Positions 8,106 through 19,087 of a stretch of DNA of 64,000 nt are shown here, piece after piece. The DNA is taken from positions 1-64,000 of the forward strand of contig CAKSGV010000006.1 of the NCBI GenBank assembly GCA_934454845.1, read 5' to 3'. This DNA is from an uncultured Eubacteriales bacterium. GTDB lineage: Bacteria; Bacillota; Clostridia; Oscillospirales; Acutalibacteraceae. Under the pieces are notes generated by a model. That model searched no databases and was not told the origin of the DNA. It saw only the letters and a list, made by a program, of their open reading frames with translations. Every line of letters starts with the position of its first letter. The first letter of the stretch is position 1. The position numbers and the translations under genes were made by a program.

Positions 8106-8708
8106 TTATTTGAACATTTTGGCAATAGCCGGAACTATTTCTTTTATAACAGTATCGGTAGTGTTAACACAAAGATCATAAGTCATAAGATCTCCCCAGT
8201 TTCCGCCGGTGTAAAAATCATAATATCTCTGGCGTTCCCTATCAAGATTTTTTATTTTCTTTTTCATTTGCCTGTCCGTAAGATGCTCGTTTTCAGGCGA
8301 TCTTTTTTTACATCTCTCTATTCTGCTGTTAATATCAGCATAAACGAATATTTTATAAGGCTTTTTGCTTCTTAATATGTAGTCGGCACATCTACCGACT
8401 ATAACGCAGTCTGATTTTTCTGCAAGCTCAGTTATTATTTTGTTCTGTGCGTCATATACCGAACGGAGCTGCTTTGAAGTATAATCTTCAAAATAAGCAA
8501 AACTCTGACCTACCGTGATAGGATAAAGGCTGTGCGGAGTATGCTCTACGACTTCTTTTACATATTCCTCGGAAAGCGAGGTATGTTTAGATATCTCGGT
8601 GATGATCTCTTTATCGTAATACTCTATATTAAGTTCTTCCGCAAGTCTTCTTCCGAGTTCTCTTCCTCCGCTTCCGAACTGACGCCCGATCGTTATGATT
8701 TTTCCCAT
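8106..8708 (-). CDS. Cytidylate kinase-like protein
   Basis: A 200-residue P-loop kinase of the cytidylate-kinase-like family (Cmk2 type), with ITIGRQFGSGGRELGRRLAEEL at the N terminus (P-loop variant at residues 8-15), IVGRCADY and a lid-like arginine-rich segment (RIERCKKR, RERQRYYDFY). Family members are predicted nucleotide kinases and the substrate has not been settled. The ATG at 8708 was chosen because AAGGAGG precedes it by 8 bases; an upstream in-frame ATG at 8762 has none. It is followed closely by the DUF177 promoter. Confidence 0.88.
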   Translation of the reverse strand: MGKIITIGRQFGSGGRELGRRLAEELNIEYYDKEIITEISKHTSLSEEYVKEVVEHTPHSLYPITVGQSFAYFEDYTSKQLRSVYDAQNKIITELAEKSDCVIVGRCADYILRSKKPYKIFVYADINSRIERCKKRSPENEHLTDRQMKKKIKNLDRERQRYYDFYTGGNWGDLMTYDLCVNTTDTVIKEIVPAIAKMFK

Positions 8709-8772
8709 AAAAATACCTCCTTCTTTCCTTAATATTTTATCACAAATTATCAAAAAAGTCAATAAATCAGTA

Positions 8773-9549
8773 TTAAATCACCTGTTTTATCTGAAGTCTT
8801 AATTTGTCGCTTATCATTGCAATAAACTCGCTGTTGGTAGGCTTGCCTCGGTTGTTTTGAATAGTATAACCGAAGTATGAGTCGAAAACATCGACATTTC
8901 CTCTGTCCCAAGCAACCTCTATTGCATGGCGGATTGCTCTCTCAACTCTTGAAGCGGTGGTTTGATATTTCTTTGCAACCGAAGGATATAAAAGCTTAGT
9001 TACTGAATTTATAACCTCCGTATCGTTTACCGCCATCATAATCGCATCTCTTAAATAATGATAGCCTTTAATATGAGCCGGAACGCCGATCTGGTGAAGA
9101 ATTTCGGTTATCATAAGCTCAAGCTTATTGGCATTTACGATTTCCGCTGCCTCTTTAGCCGTTTTTTCCTTTTTAAATCCCGAAAGCTTTATTATTCTTT
9201 CTGCCATAGCATCGATATCAAAAGGTTTTAAGAAGTAGTATACCGCACCTGCTTCTAAGGTTTCCTTTTCGAGCATTTGATTGTCAAATGCAGACATCGC
9301 CATAACAAGCGGTCTTTTATCGGGAGTTAATTTTTCAATATTCTTAAGAACACCGATAATATCAAGATTCGGCATAAAAACATCTGCTAAAACTATATCC
9401 GGTTCAACGCTCTCTATCTTTTCGAGAAGTTTAAGACCGTCTTTTTCACATCTTACCGCTTCTATAGAATAGCTTTGCAGAGTTTTCGCACAATTTTGAC
9501 TAAATTCCGTAGAATCATCCGCAATTACAACTTTTAATTTATTTTCCAT
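8773..9549 (-). CDS. spo0A: Sporulation master regulator Spo0A
   Basis: Response regulator that, when phosphorylated, starts sporulation. The receiver domain has the acidic pair D11/D12, phosphoacceptor D56 and K108. After a short linker, the C-terminal Spo0A-specific DNA-binding domain carries the [18 protein letters not shown] recognition helix and the conserved [14 protein letters not shown] tail. Its 258 residues are close to the B. subtilis 267. It is single-gene, with its own promoter (9579-9607). It shows that the host belongs to an endospore-forming lineage. Confidence 0.98.
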   Translation of the reverse strand: MENKLKVVIADDSTEFSQNCAKTLQSYSIEAVRCEKDGLKLLEKIESVEPDIVLADVFMPNLDIIGVLKNIEKLTPDKRPLVMAMSAFDNQMLEKETLEAGAVYYFLKPFDIDAMAERIIKLSGFKKEKTAKEAAEIVNANKLELMITEILHQIGVPAHIKGYHYLRDAIMMAVNDTEVINSVTKLLYPSVAKKYQTTASRVERAIRHAIEVAWDRGNVDVFDSYFGYTIQNNRGKPTNSEFIAMISDKLRLQIKQVI

Positions 9550-9578
9550 AATAAAACCTCCTTAAGTAACTATTAAGA

Positions 9579-9607
9579 ATTTTATCATAATTTCTAAATT
9601 TTGACAA
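9579..9607 (-). promoter_or_regulatory. spo0A promoter
   Basis: TTGTCA (9602-9607), 17 bases, TAAAAT (9579-9584) on the minus strand, 30 bases before the start codon. The 300-base spo0A-mscL gap also holds TGTCGGT (9649-9655) and TGTCGAA (9793-9799), resembling Spo0A boxes. Confidence 0.65.
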
Positions 9608-9792
9608 CGGGTTTTTTCTATCTTTTTTAGCTATATTTTGTTAAAATTTGTCGGTTAATTTAAAAATCCTTTAAATAAGCGATTTTTTGTAAAAATAATT
9701 TTAAAAAAATATTAATTATTTTTAAATAAATTCTAATCTATTGACATATATTGTCATTTTGTTAGAATTTTTTGAAATCTTGTTTACTATAA

Positions 9793-9799
9793 TGTCGAA
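9793..9799 (+). promoter_or_regulatory. Candidate Spo0A box before mscL
   Basis: TGTCGAA is the exact core of the Spo0A box. It sits next to TATAAT (9788-9793), 55 bases upstream of the mscL start. Seven bases can occur by chance several times in 64 kb, so this is only suggestive. Confidence 0.35.
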
Positions 9800-9853
9800 T
9801 TGTGTTATACTTTGAAAGTAGAAAAAAGCGATTTAAAAGCGGAGGTTTTTAAA

Positions 9854-10255
9854 ATGAAGAAATTTTTTGAAGAATTTAAAAAATTTGCCCTTAAAGGGAA
9901 TGCACTCGATCTTGCAGTAGGTATGATAATAGGTACGGCATTCACAGGAATAGTTACATCTCTTACAAGCAATTTTATCCAGCCCATTCTCGATTTTGTG
10001 ACAAGAGCGCACCCTGCTCTTTACACAAAAGAAGAAATTCTGTCGTTTATTTCGGCGTTTATAAGCTCGGTTGTTAATTTCTTTATTATAGCACTGGTTT
10101 TATTTTTACTTGTTAAAGGACTCAATTATCTCGTTTCATTACACAGCAAGGATACCGAAGAAAAACCCGTGACTGTTAAAACCTGCCCTTACTGCAAAAG
10201 TGAAATTCACATTGATGCTACACGGTGTCCTCACTGCACAAGCGAGCTTAAATAA
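9854..10255 (+). CDS. mscL: Large-conductance mechanosensitive channel MscL with C-terminal zinc ribbon
   Basis: Emergency pressure valve of the cytoplasmic membrane. The 133 residues have the MscL N-terminal amphipathic helix and TM1 motif FKKFALKGNALDLAVGMIIGTAFTGIV, a periplasmic loop, and TM2 near residues 68-92. The cytoplasmic tail is a zinc-ribbon-like hairpin, CPYC (111-114) and CPHC (125-128), rather than the long helical bundle of E. coli MscL. The start at 9854 was chosen because it is the canonical MKKFFEEFKKFA beginning with GGAGG 10 bases upstream. It is one of few plus-strand genes here and ends at a terminator shared with tuf. Confidence 0.95.
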   Translation: MKKFFEEFKKFALKGNALDLAVGMIIGTAFTGIVTSLTSNFIQPILDFVTRAHPALYTKEEILSFISAFISSVVNFFIIALVLFLLVKGLNYLVSLHSKDTEEKPVTVKTCPYCKSEIHIDATRCPHCTSELK

Positions 10256-10271
10256 AATCATAAAAATAAAA

Positions 10272-10301
10272 AAGGTGCGGCAGAAAATTCTGCTGCACCT
10301 T
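10272..10301. terminator. Bidirectional terminator between mscL and tuf
   Basis: AAGGTGCGGCAG / CTGCTGCACCTT pair over 12 bases (one G-T) around a 6-base loop. T-rich tracts follow on both strands, so it can end both convergent genes. Confidence 0.85.
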
Positions 10302-10318
10302 AATTTTATATACAGTGA

Positions 10319-11521
10319 TTAGCCGTTGATCTTAGTAACAACGCCGGAGCCTACTGTACGACCGCCTTCACGGATAGCGAAGCGGAGTCCCTCTTCAATA
10401 GCGATAGGAGTGATGAGTTCAACATCCATCTCTACGTTATCGCCGGGCATGCACATCTCAGTGCCTGCGGGAAGAGATACAACACCGGTAACATCGGTAG
10501 TTCTGAAATAGAACTGAGGGCGATAGTTGTTAAAGAACGGAGTATGACGGCCGCCTTCATCCTTAGTCAGAACATAAACCTGACCGTGGAATTTAGTGTG
10601 GGGATTGATTGAGCCGGGTTTGCAAAGAACCTGACCACGCTCAACATCTTCACGGCCTACGCCACGGAGAAGAGCGCCGACATTGTCGCCTGCCTCACAG
10701 TAATCAAGAGTTTTACGGAACATTTCCATTGAAGTAACAACGGTTTTCTTACGCTCGTCGGTAAGACCGATGATTTCAACTTCTTCACCTGCATTGAGCT
10801 TTCCGCGCTCAACACGGCCGGTAACAACGGTGCCGCGGCCGGAAATGGTCATAACATCCTCGATAGGCATAAGGAACGGCATATCAGCCTTACGGTCAGG
10901 AGTCGGGATATAATCATCGACAGCGTCCATAAGTTCCTTAATGCAAGCATACTCGGGAGCGTTAGGATCAGTTGAAGTGCACTCAAGAGCAACAAGAGCA
11001 GAACCCTTGATGATCGGGGTATCGTCGCCGGGGAACTCATATTTATCAAGAGTTTCACGGATTTCCATCTCAACGAGTTCAAGGAGCTCTTCGTCGTCAA
11101 CCTGGTCGCACTTATTCATAAATACAACTATTGACGGAACGCCAACCTGACGTGCAAGAAGAAGATGCTCTTTTGTCTGAGCCATCGGACCGTCGGTAGC
11201 TGCGATAACGAGGATAGCACCGTCCATCTGAGCAGCACCGGTGATCATGTTCTTAACATAGTCAGCATGTCCGGGGCAGTCAACGTGAGCGTAATGACGC
11301 TTCTCAGTTTCATACTCAACATGAGCAGTATTGATTGTTATACCACGCTCTCTCTCTTCAGGAGCCTTATCGATGTTTGCATAGTCCTCAAACTGTGCCT
11401 GGCCCATTAAAGAAAGATACTTAGTGATAGCTGCGGTTAGAGTGGTTTTGCCGTGGTCAACATGTCCGATAGTACCAATGTTAACATGCGGCTTATTGCG
11501 TTCGAATTTTGCCTTTGCCAT
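10319..11521 (-). CDS. tuf: Elongation factor Tu
   Basis: Delivers aminoacyl-tRNA to the ribosome. All G motifs are present: [15 protein letters not shown] (G2), [12 protein letters not shown] and SAL. The 400-residue length is normal. It is the last gene of the str operon (rpsL-rpsG-fusA-tuf). It is separated from fusA by 92 bases that hold its own promoter (11566-11594), so it can also be transcribed alone. Confidence 0.99.
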   Translation of the reverse strand: MAKAKFERNKPHVNIGTIGHVDHGKTTLTAAITKYLSLMGQAQFEDYANIDKAPEERERGITINTAHVEYETEKRHYAHVDCPGHADYVKNMITGAAQMDGAILVIAATDGPMAQTKEHLLLARQVGVPSIVVFMNKCDQVDDEELLELVEMEIRETLDKYEFPGDDTPIIKGSALVALECTSTDPNAPEYACIKELMDAVDDYIPTPDRKADMPFLMPIEDVMTISGRGTVVTGRVERGKLNAGEEVEIIGLTDERKKTVVTSMEMFRKTLDYCEAGDNVGALLRGVGREDVERGQVLCKPGSINPHTKFHGQVYVLTKDEGGRHTPFFNNYRPQFYFRTTDVTGVVSLPAGTEMCMPGDNVEMDVELITPIAIEEGLRFAIREGGRTVGSGVVTKING

Positions 11522-11540
11522 TATAAATTTCCTCCTTAGA

Positions 11541-11594
11541 ATACTAATTGTTAGTATACATTAATAGTTTACCAAATTATTGAATAAATTTCAA
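11541..11594 (-). promoter_or_regulatory. tuf internal promoter and leader hairpin
   Basis: TTGAAA (11589-11594), 17 bases, TAAACT (11566-11571) on the minus strand. The leader has a small perfect hairpin, ATACTAA-TTG-TTAGTAT (11541-11557), before the GGAGG of tuf. Confidence 0.65.
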
Positions 11595-11613
11595 GTATTA
11601 TTTAATCAAGAAA

Positions 11614-13695
11614 TCAATCTTTCTTGGATCTTGAAGAAATAATCTTTTCTGCGATGCTCTTCGGAACTTCCTTATAACCGTCGGGTTCCATAACATACTG
11701 TCCGCGGCCCTGAGTCTTGGATCTTAAATCGGTTGCGTAACCGAACATATCTCCGAGAGGAACGCGAGCATTGATCTGCTTAAGACCGGAACGGTCTTCA
11801 AATCCCTGAATTTCACCGCGGCGAGAGTTAAGATCGCCGATAACATCGCCCATATAATCTTCCGGAACGATTACGGTTACTTTCATGATAGGCTCAAGAA
11901 GAACAGGATCTGCAATTCTGCAAGCTTCCTTGAAAGCCATAGAGCCTGCTATCTTAAATGCCATTTCGGAAGAGTCGACCTCATGATAAGAACCGTCATA
12001 AAGAGTGACCTTAACATCGACTACGGGATAGCCGGCAAGAACGCCTGCCTGCAATGCTCCCTGAACACCGGCGTCAACAGCGGGGATAAATTCTTTCGGA
12101 ATTGTTCCGCCTGTTACGGCATTAATAAATTCATAGCCTTTTCCGGTCTCATTAGGCTCAACGATCATCTTAACATGACCGTACTGACCGGAACCGCCGG
12201 ACTGACGCTTATACTTGGTTTCATGATCGACTTTCTTGCGGATGCTTTCTTTATAAGCAACCTGCGGAGCGCCGACATTTGCTTCAACCTTGAACTCGCG
12301 GAGAAGTCTGTCAACGATGATTTCAAGGTGGAGCTCGCCCATTCCTGCGATGATCGTCTGACCGGTTTCTTCGTCGGTATAGCATTTAAAGGTAGGATCC
12401 TCTTCTGCAAGTTTTGCAAGAGCGATACCCATTTTCTCCTGACCGGCCTTAGTTTTAGGTTCGATAGCAACACGGATAACCGGCTCGGGGAAGTTCATTG
12501 ATTCGAGAATAACGGGGTGTTTTTCGTCGCAGAGAGTATCACCTGTGGTGGTATTCTTAAGACCTACGGCTGCAGCGATATCGCCTGCATAGCAAACTTC
12601 GAGATCCTCGCGGTGGTTAGCGTGCATCTGAAGAATTCTTCCCATTCTTTCTCTGTTTTGCTTAATTGAGTTGTAAACGCCCGCGCCTGCGGCAACAGTA
12701 CCTGAATAAACGCGGAAGTAGCAGATCTTTCCGACAAACGGATCGGTCGCAATTTTGAAAGCCAGAGCAGAAAACGGCTCGTCGTCTGACGCATGCCTGT
12801 CCTCTTCTTCACCGGTATCAGGATTTGTACCCTTGATAGCGGGAATGTCGGTAGGAGCCGGCATAAAGTCAACTATAGCGTCGAGCAAAGGCTGAACGCC
12901 CTTGTTTCTGTAAGCTGTACCGCAGGTAACAGGAACCATTTCATTGGCTATTGTTGCCTTACGGATTATACGCTTGATTTCTTCAACAGAAGGCTCAACA
13001 CCCTCAAAATATTTTTCCATAAGCTCGTCGTCCTGTTCAACAACAGCTTCGATCAGAGCAGTACGGTATTTTGCAGCAAGTTCTTTCATATCCTCGGGAA
13101 TTTCTTCGCGCCTTACATCTTTTCCGAGATCGTCATAATAAATCTCGGCGTCATTATTGATAAGGTCGACAATTCCTCTGAAAGTATCTTCAGCGCCTAT
13201 AGGGAGCTGAATCGGAACAGCGTTGCAGTTAAATCTGTCCTTGATCATATCAAGAACATGATAGAAATCCGCGCCCATAATATCCATTTTATTTACAAAT
13301 ATCATACGCGGAACGTGGTATTCATTAGCCTGATGCCATACGGTTTCAGACTGTGGCTCAACACCGCCCTTAGCGCACAAAACGGTTACGGAACCGTCAA
13401 GAACACGCAGTGAACGCTGAACTTCAACTGTGAAGTCAACGTGTCCGGGAGTGTCGATAATATTGATACGATGGTCTTTCCAAAAACAGGTGGTAGCAGC
13501 GGAGGTAATTGTTATACCTCTTTCTTTCTCCTGCTCCATCCAGTCCATTGTGGAAGCGCCGTCATGAGTTTCACCCAATTTACGGTTAATACCGGTATAA
13601 AAAAGGATACGCTCTGTCGTTGTAGTTTTACCGGCATCAATATGAGCCATAATACCAATATTTCTTGTCATTTCAAGAGATACTTTTCTCGGCAT
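11614..13695 (-). CDS. fusA: Elongation factor G
   Basis: Translocase GTPase of 693 residues with [13 protein letters not shown] (G1), DTPGHVDF (G3), NKMD (G4) and the C-terminal domains ending in the EF-G-type RGQYVMEP segment. The ATG at 13695 was chosen because the upstream in-frame ATG (13707) lies inside the Shine-Dalgarno itself (ATGGAGGATAAT). Third gene of the str operon, 43 bases after rpsG. Confidence 0.99.
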   Translation of the reverse strand: MPRKVSLEMTRNIGIMAHIDAGKTTTTERILFYTGINRKLGETHDGASTMDWMEQEKERGITITSAATTCFWKDHRINIIDTPGHVDFTVEVQRSLRVLDGSVTVLCAKGGVEPQSETVWHQANEYHVPRMIFVNKMDIMGADFYHVLDMIKDRFNCNAVPIQLPIGAEDTFRGIVDLINNDAEIYYDDLGKDVRREEIPEDMKELAAKYRTALIEAVVEQDDELMEKYFEGVEPSVEEIKRIIRKATIANEMVPVTCGTAYRNKGVQPLLDAIVDFMPAPTDIPAIKGTNPDTGEEEDRHASDDEPFSALAFKIATDPFVGKICYFRVYSGTVAAGAGVYNSIKQNRERMGRILQMHANHREDLEVCYAGDIAAAVGLKNTTTGDTLCDEKHPVILESMNFPEPVIRVAIEPKTKAGQEKMGIALAKLAEEDPTFKCYTDEETGQTIIAGMGELHLEIIVDRLLREFKVEANVGAPQVAYKESIRKKVDHETKYKRQSGGSGQYGHVKMIVEPNETGKGYEFINAVTGGTIPKEFIPAVDAGVQGALQAGVLAGYPVVDVKVTLYDGSYHEVDSSEMAFKIAGSMAFKEACRIADPVLLEPIMKVTVIVPEDYMGDVIGDLNSRRGEIQGFEDRSGLKQINARVPLGDMFGYATDLRSKTQGRGQYVMEPDGYKEVPKSIAEKIISSRSKKD

Positions 13696-13738
13696 ATTAT
13701 CCTCCATTTCGCATTAAGCGATTAAATAATCCGGTAAA

Positions 13739-14209
13739 TTACCATCTGTAATGAGCAAAAGCCTTATTAGCTTCTGCTGTTCTGTGCATTTCTTCACGCT
13801 TCTTAACAGCATTGCCAAGACCGTTCGTTGCATCCATTATTTCGGCTGCAAGACGTTCTTTCATTGTGCGTTCTGAACGCTGACGGCTGAATGCCGTGAG
13901 CCAGCGCAAAGCCAAAGTCTGTTTTCTTTCGGGACGGACTTCAAACGGAACCTGATAGGTAGCTCCGCCCTTACGGACAGCTTTGCATTCGAGCTGCGGC
14001 ATAATGTTTTCCATTGCCGCGTCGAAAACCTCAAGCGGTTCCTTTCCCGTTTTTTCACTGATGATGTCGAAAGCACCATAAACTATCTTCTGTGCTACGC
14101 CTTTCTTACCGTCAAGCATAATGTTGTTGATAAGACGGGTAACCTTTTTAGAATTATAGATAGGATCCGGCAGTACATCGCGTTTTGCAATAAAGCCTCT
14201 TCTTGGCAC
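13739..14209 (-). CDS. rpsG: 30S ribosomal protein S7 (GTG start)
   Basis: A 156-residue primary 16S rRNA-binding protein with [20 protein letters not shown] at the N terminus and the AFAHYRW tail. The start is a GTG at 14209: GGAGG lies exactly 8 bases upstream and the homologous protein begins at this residue. Upstream in-frame ATGs would add residues foreign to S7. It is part of the str operon, 134 bases after rpsL; no terminator was seen in that gap. Confidence 0.97.
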   Translation of the reverse strand: MPRRGFIAKRDVLPDPIYNSKKVTRLINNIMLDGKKGVAQKIVYGAFDIISEKTGKEPLEVFDAAMENIMPQLECKAVRKGGATYQVPFEVRPERKQTLALRWLTAFSRQRSERTMKERLAAEIMDATNGLGNAVKKREEMHRTAEANKAFAHYRW

Positions 14210-14343
14210 TTTACTTCCCTCCTTCATAATGATGATATCATAGGTACTCGAGTGACAAATTCCCGTCGCACCAAGCAAGGCTGATATAAATAAATATATA
14301 AACCCGCTTGTTTTACAGCAGAGATTTCGTCTTAAAAATTAAA

Positions 14344-14778
14344 TTACTTCTTTGCACCTGCTTTAGGACGCTTAGCTCCGTATTTAGAACGGGACTGCAT
14401 TCTGTTTGCTACACCCTGGGTGTCAAGAGTTCCTCTTACGATGTGATAACGCACACCGGGGAGATCCTTAACACGGCCGCCACGGATAAGAACAACACTG
14501 TGTTCCTGAAGGTTGTGGCCTATGCCCGGAATGTATGATGAAACCTCGATTCCGTTAGAAAGGCGGACTCTCGCAATTTTACGAAGAGCGGAGTTCGGCT
14601 TTTTCGGGGTAGAAGTTTTAACGGCTGTGCAAACACCGCGCTTCTGAGGCGAATCATTATCTGTAAGCTGACGCTTCATAGAATTGTAGCCTTTAAGAAG
14701 AGCAGGAGCTTTAGCCTTCTTCTCCACGGTTTCACGACCGCTGCGAACTAACTGGTTAAAGGTTGGCACTTTTACCAT
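14344..14778 (-). CDS. rpsL: 30S ribosomal protein S12, form with an insertion
   Basis: S12 of the decoding centre, 144 residues. The conserved [11 protein letters not shown] and [12 protein letters not shown] loops are intact, with the lysine associated with streptomycin sensitivity present. Between KAPAL and SPQKRGVC there is an extra segment of about 14 residues ([15 protein letters not shown]) missing from the E. coli protein; to my knowledge this longer form occurs in Oscillospiraceae-type Clostridia. First gene of the str operon, behind promoter 14845-14873. Confidence 0.98.
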   Translation of the reverse strand: MVKVPTFNQLVRSGRETVEKKAKAPALLKGYNSMKRQLTDNDSPQKRGVCTAVKTSTPKKPNSALRKIARVRLSNGIEVSSYIPGIGHNLQEHSVVLIRGGRVKDLPGVRYHIVRGTLDTQGVANRMQSRSKYGAKRPKAGAKK

Positions 14779-14844
14779 CTCTCCTTTCTCAAATATTTAT
14801 ACGCGAAACCGGCACAATACGCCATAATTTCACATACTCTAATA

Positions 14845-14873
14845 TAATAACACCTACTTTAAAATTTGTCAAC
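14845..14873 (-). promoter_or_regulatory. str operon promoter
   Basis: TTGACA (14868-14873), 17 bases, TATTAT (14845-14850) on the minus strand, 67 bases upstream of rpsL and just past the groEL terminator. Confidence 0.85.
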
Positions 14874-14886
14874 AAAAAAATAAAAA

Positions 14887-14909
14887 AAGACCGCTTAAAA
14901 AGCGGTCTT
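14887..14909 (-). terminator. groEL terminator
   Basis: AAGACCGCTT / AAGCGGTCTT, a perfect 10-bp stem with a 3-base loop followed by a T run on the minus strand, 23 bases after the groEL stop. Confidence 0.93.
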
Positions 14910-14932
14910 AAAAAATTATCGGAATTTTTTGA

Positions 14933-16576
<1,644 letters not shown>

Positions 16577-16590
16577 CTATTCCTCCCGAA

Positions 16591-16875
16591 TTATTCAACT
16601 ATTGCAAGAATATCCGCTATATGAAGAACGGAATACTCTTCATCATCAACTTTTATATCAGTACCGGCATATTTGGCAGCGATAACCTTATCTCCTACCT
16701 TAACTGTCATTTTAACCTCTTTGCCGTCAACCGCACCGCCGGGGCCTACAGCTACAACTTCAGCTATCTGAGGCTTTTCCTTTGAAGCGGATGTGAGAAC
16801 GATACCGCTTTTAGTGGTTTCTTCGGTTTTAGCGGCTTTTACAACGACATTATCCGCAAGTGGTTTAATAATCAT
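16591..16875 (-). CDS. groES: Co-chaperonin GroES
   Basis: A 94-residue lid of the GroEL chamber, starting MIIKPLADNVVVK, with the mobile-loop segment TTKSGIVL and the conserved GPGG and KYAG turns. The ATG at 16875 is set by GGAGG 7 bases upstream. It heads the groESL operon. There is no CIRCE inverted repeat in the leader; instead a CtsR-like direct repeat covers the -35 region (16953-16969). Confidence 0.98.
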   Translation of the reverse strand: MIIKPLADNVVVKAAKTEETTKSGIVLTSASKEKPQIAEVVAVGPGGAVDGKEVKMTVKVGDKVIAAKYAGTDIKVDDEEYSVLHIADILAIVE

Positions 16876-16930
16876 TTTTATTCCTCCGTAAAATATGATC
16901 GGTGCTTTTTTCATCACCGTACATTATGAT

Positions 16931-16969
16931 ATTATAGCACTATTTTCTAAAAAGTCAAGTAAAGTCAAA
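16931..16969 (-). promoter_or_regulatory. groESL promoter with CtsR-like operator
   Basis: Minus-strand TTGACT (16953-16958), 16 bases, TATAAT (16931-16936). On the plus strand AGTCAAG-TAA-AGTCAAA (16953-16969) matches the CtsR heptad direct repeat RGTCAAA-NAN-RGTCAAA with one mismatch, and it overlaps the -35. A repressor bound there would block groESL. The site also overlaps the last codons of the upstream lipid kinase gene. Confidence 0.6.
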
Positions 16970-17896
16970 CACATTTAATTTTTTATTAACATTTTCGACT
17001 TCCACACCTTCAGGCAAAATAAAATTTACCGCTTTAGGGGCTATTTCAAATTTCATTTTTGAAATTTCCGATATCTCACCGTCAAGATTTACAGGTACCG
17101 GTTTTTCCGAAGAAAATTCCATAGTCCTGCAGGTTTTTAAAACGCAGTAATCAAATTCCGCGTGTTTGCCTTTTTTATATTTGTTTAAAAAATTCGGTAT
17201 TTTTAATTTAGATATTTTTTCAACAAGCGTAAAATCAAGCTGACCGTCAAAAGGATCGGCTTTGGGAGCTGCCATATATCCTCCGCCGTAAAAAGGAGCG
17301 TTAGCCGCAACGGCAAAAAGACAGTTTGAGAAAAACGATTTTTTACCGTCTAACGAAATCTTTGCCGAAATTCCTATCTTACCGAGAAATGTTTTAACAA
17401 TGGCAAGATTGTATGCAAGTGGACCCGTTACCAAAGGCAGGCGTTTATAGATCTGCATATCTCTCGCCACGACCGCATCCATTCCTATTGAGCATCCGTT
17501 AAGGCAATAAAAATCGTTTGCCTTTATCGCGTCTATTTTAACGCTTTTACCTTTTATTTGCGCGGCCAAATCCGAAAAGGGAGCCGAGGACTTGAAAAAT
17601 TTCAGAAAATCGTTAGCCGAGCCACAGGGAATAACGCCGATCGATGCATTTTCAAAACCAATTATCCCGTTTAACACTTCAAATACAGTTCCCTCGCCGC
17701 CGCAGGCAAAGATTTTTATCTCTCCGCCTTTTTTTGCCTCGTTTTTTGCTATATTTACGGCTTCGCCCTTAAATTCGGTAAAATAAACCGCACTGTTTTC
17801 TTCCCTTTTCGGAAAGCAGGCTTTTATTTTATTATAGATATCTTTTTGAATTTTGCCTTTTCCTGCCGCGGGATTGATAATAAATATGTATCTCAT
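16955..17896 (-). CDS. Diacylglycerol kinase-family lipid kinase
   Basis: A 313-residue YegS/DagK/BmrU-family kinase that phosphorylates a lipid alcohol such as diacylglycerol. N-terminal FIINPAAGKGK and the nucleotide motif CGGEGT (residues 65-70), followed by PCGSANDF, identify the fold. The usual GGDGT aspartate is glutamate here (E68), a conservative change. It starts inside the stop of the methyltransferase gene (4-base overlap) and is co-transcribed with it. The lipid substrate cannot be told from sequence. Confidence 0.88.
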   Translation of the reverse strand: MRYIFIINPAAGKGKIQKDIYNKIKACFPKREENSAVYFTEFKGEAVNIAKNEAKKGGEIKIFACGGEGTVFEVLNGIIGFENASIGVIPCGSANDFLKFFKSSAPFSDLAAQIKGKSVKIDAIKANDFYCLNGCSIGMDAVVARDMQIYKRLPLVTGPLAYNLAIVKTFLGKIGISAKISLDGKKSFFSNCLFAVAANAPFYGGGYMAAPKADPFDGQLDFTLVEKISKLKIPNFLNKYKKGKHAEFDYCVLKTCRTMEFSSEKPVPVNLDGEISEISKMKFEIAPKAVNFILPEGVEVENVNKKLNVFDFT

Positions 17897-19029
17897 CTTT
17901 TTTCTCCGTTATTCTTGAAATACATAAAATATTGGCATTTTATCATTCCGTTATAAAGTTTCCTTCTTTTATCGGCAGGTCTGCCGAAGATTTTCTCAAA
18001 ATCATCGTGCGGACTTATTACAAAATACTTTTTGCCTTTTTCCATGATAAATCTTTTACCCATAACGGCGTAAAGTTCTTCTGCCGCTTTAACATCTAAA
18101 AGCCGCTCGCCGTAAGGCGGATTGGTGATGGTTATGCATCTGTCAAATTCAGGCTTAAAATCGCGGATATCGGCGATATGGGCTTTTACATATTTTTCTA
18201 CTCCGGCTTTTTTAGCATTAGCCAAAGTCAGCTCTATGCAGGATTTATCGATATCCGATCCGATAGCTTCAAATTCGGCGTTATGGATTATAAGATCCTG
18301 CGCTCTTACCCTTTCTTCTCTAAAAGCCTCTCGGGGAAAGAAAGAGTATCTCTCGGCAGCAAAATATCTGTTTAGTCCGGGTGCTCTTTTGGTAGCCATA
18401 AGTGCCGCTTCTATAAGTATAGTTCCGCTGCCGCAGAAAGGATCATAAATTTTAGTATCGGGATAAATCCTTGCAAGATCGCACATAGAGGCGGCAAGCG
18501 TCTCTTTTAAAGGAGCGTCATTTGAATTTTTTCTGTAACCCCTTTTATGCAAACCCTCGCCGGAAGTATCTATCATCAAAGAGAATTCATCTTTAAGAGC
18601 GGTGAATTTAATTCTTACTTCAGCCCCTGTTTCTTCAAACCATTTTATTTTATATTTAGAGCTTAACCTGTCAACAATAGCTTTTTTTATTATTTTTTGG
18701 CAATCCGGTATACTGTGTAGTGCAGAATCAATGCTTGAACCCGTAACCGGAAATGCGTCTGTCTTTCCGATAAATCTTTCCCACTCGAGAGCTTTAACAT
18801 TATCAAAAAGCTCCGTAAAGCTTTCCGCTTTAAAGTTCCCTACAACAATAAGTATTCTTTCTGCAAACCTTGAATTGATATTGGCTCTGGCAAGCATTTC
18901 ATATCCGCCGGAAAGTAAAACTCTTCCGTTTTGCACAGAAACATCCTCAAATCCCATTCTGCGGAATTCATCGGCGGCAATGCTTTCAGTTCCGAAAAGG
19001 CACGGCGCCGCCATTTTTAATTGTTCCAT
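17893..19029 (-). CDS. THUMP-domain class I rRNA methyltransferase (RlmL/YpsC-like)
   Basis: A 378-residue protein with an N-terminal THUMP RNA-binding region (about residues 45-160) followed by a Rossmann methyltransferase: DPFCGSG (196-202) for S-adenosylmethionine and NPPY (303-306), the motif of N-methyltransferases acting on guanine or adenine. The architecture fits the N-terminal half of E. coli RlmL (23S m2G2445). It overlaps the lipid kinase by 4 bases. The exact target nucleotide is inferred only. Confidence 0.9.
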   Translation of the reverse strand: MEQLKMAAPCLFGTESIAADEFRRMGFEDVSVQNGRVLLSGGYEMLARANINSRFAERILIVVGNFKAESFTELFDNVKALEWERFIGKTDAFPVTGSSIDSALHSIPDCQKIIKKAIVDRLSSKYKIKWFEETGAEVRIKFTALKDEFSLMIDTSGEGLHKRGYRKNSNDAPLKETLAASMCDLARIYPDTKIYDPFCGSGTILIEAALMATKRAPGLNRYFAAERYSFFPREAFREERVRAQDLIIHNAEFEAIGSDIDKSCIELTLANAKKAGVEKYVKAHIADIRDFKPEFDRCITITNPPYGERLLDVKAAEELYAVMGKRFIMEKGKKYFVISPHDDFEKIFGRPADKRRKLYNGMIKCQYFMYFKNNGEKR

Positions 19030-19051
19030 ATTTATCTCCCTTGTTCAAAAA

Positions 19052-19077
19052 ACAGCGCTTTTTTAAAAAAAGCGCTG
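19052..19077 (-). terminator. Terminator of the yab cluster
   Basis: A perfect 26-base palindrome, ACAGCGCTTTTTT / AAAAAAGCGCTGT, 10 bases after the yabR stop, with six T following on the minus strand. It also lies close upstream of the THUMP methyltransferase. Confidence 0.85.
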
Positions 19078-19087
19078 TCTGATTTCT

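Noticed and set aside
9788..9818. mscL start at an upstream in-frame ATG (9800)
   Set aside because: It would add 18 residues unlike any MscL and has no ribosome binding site, while 9854 has GGAGG and the canonical N terminus.
16876..16950. CIRCE operator upstream of groES
   Set aside because: Only a single half-like TAGCACT is present; the second arm GAGTGCTAA at 9-base spacing is missing.
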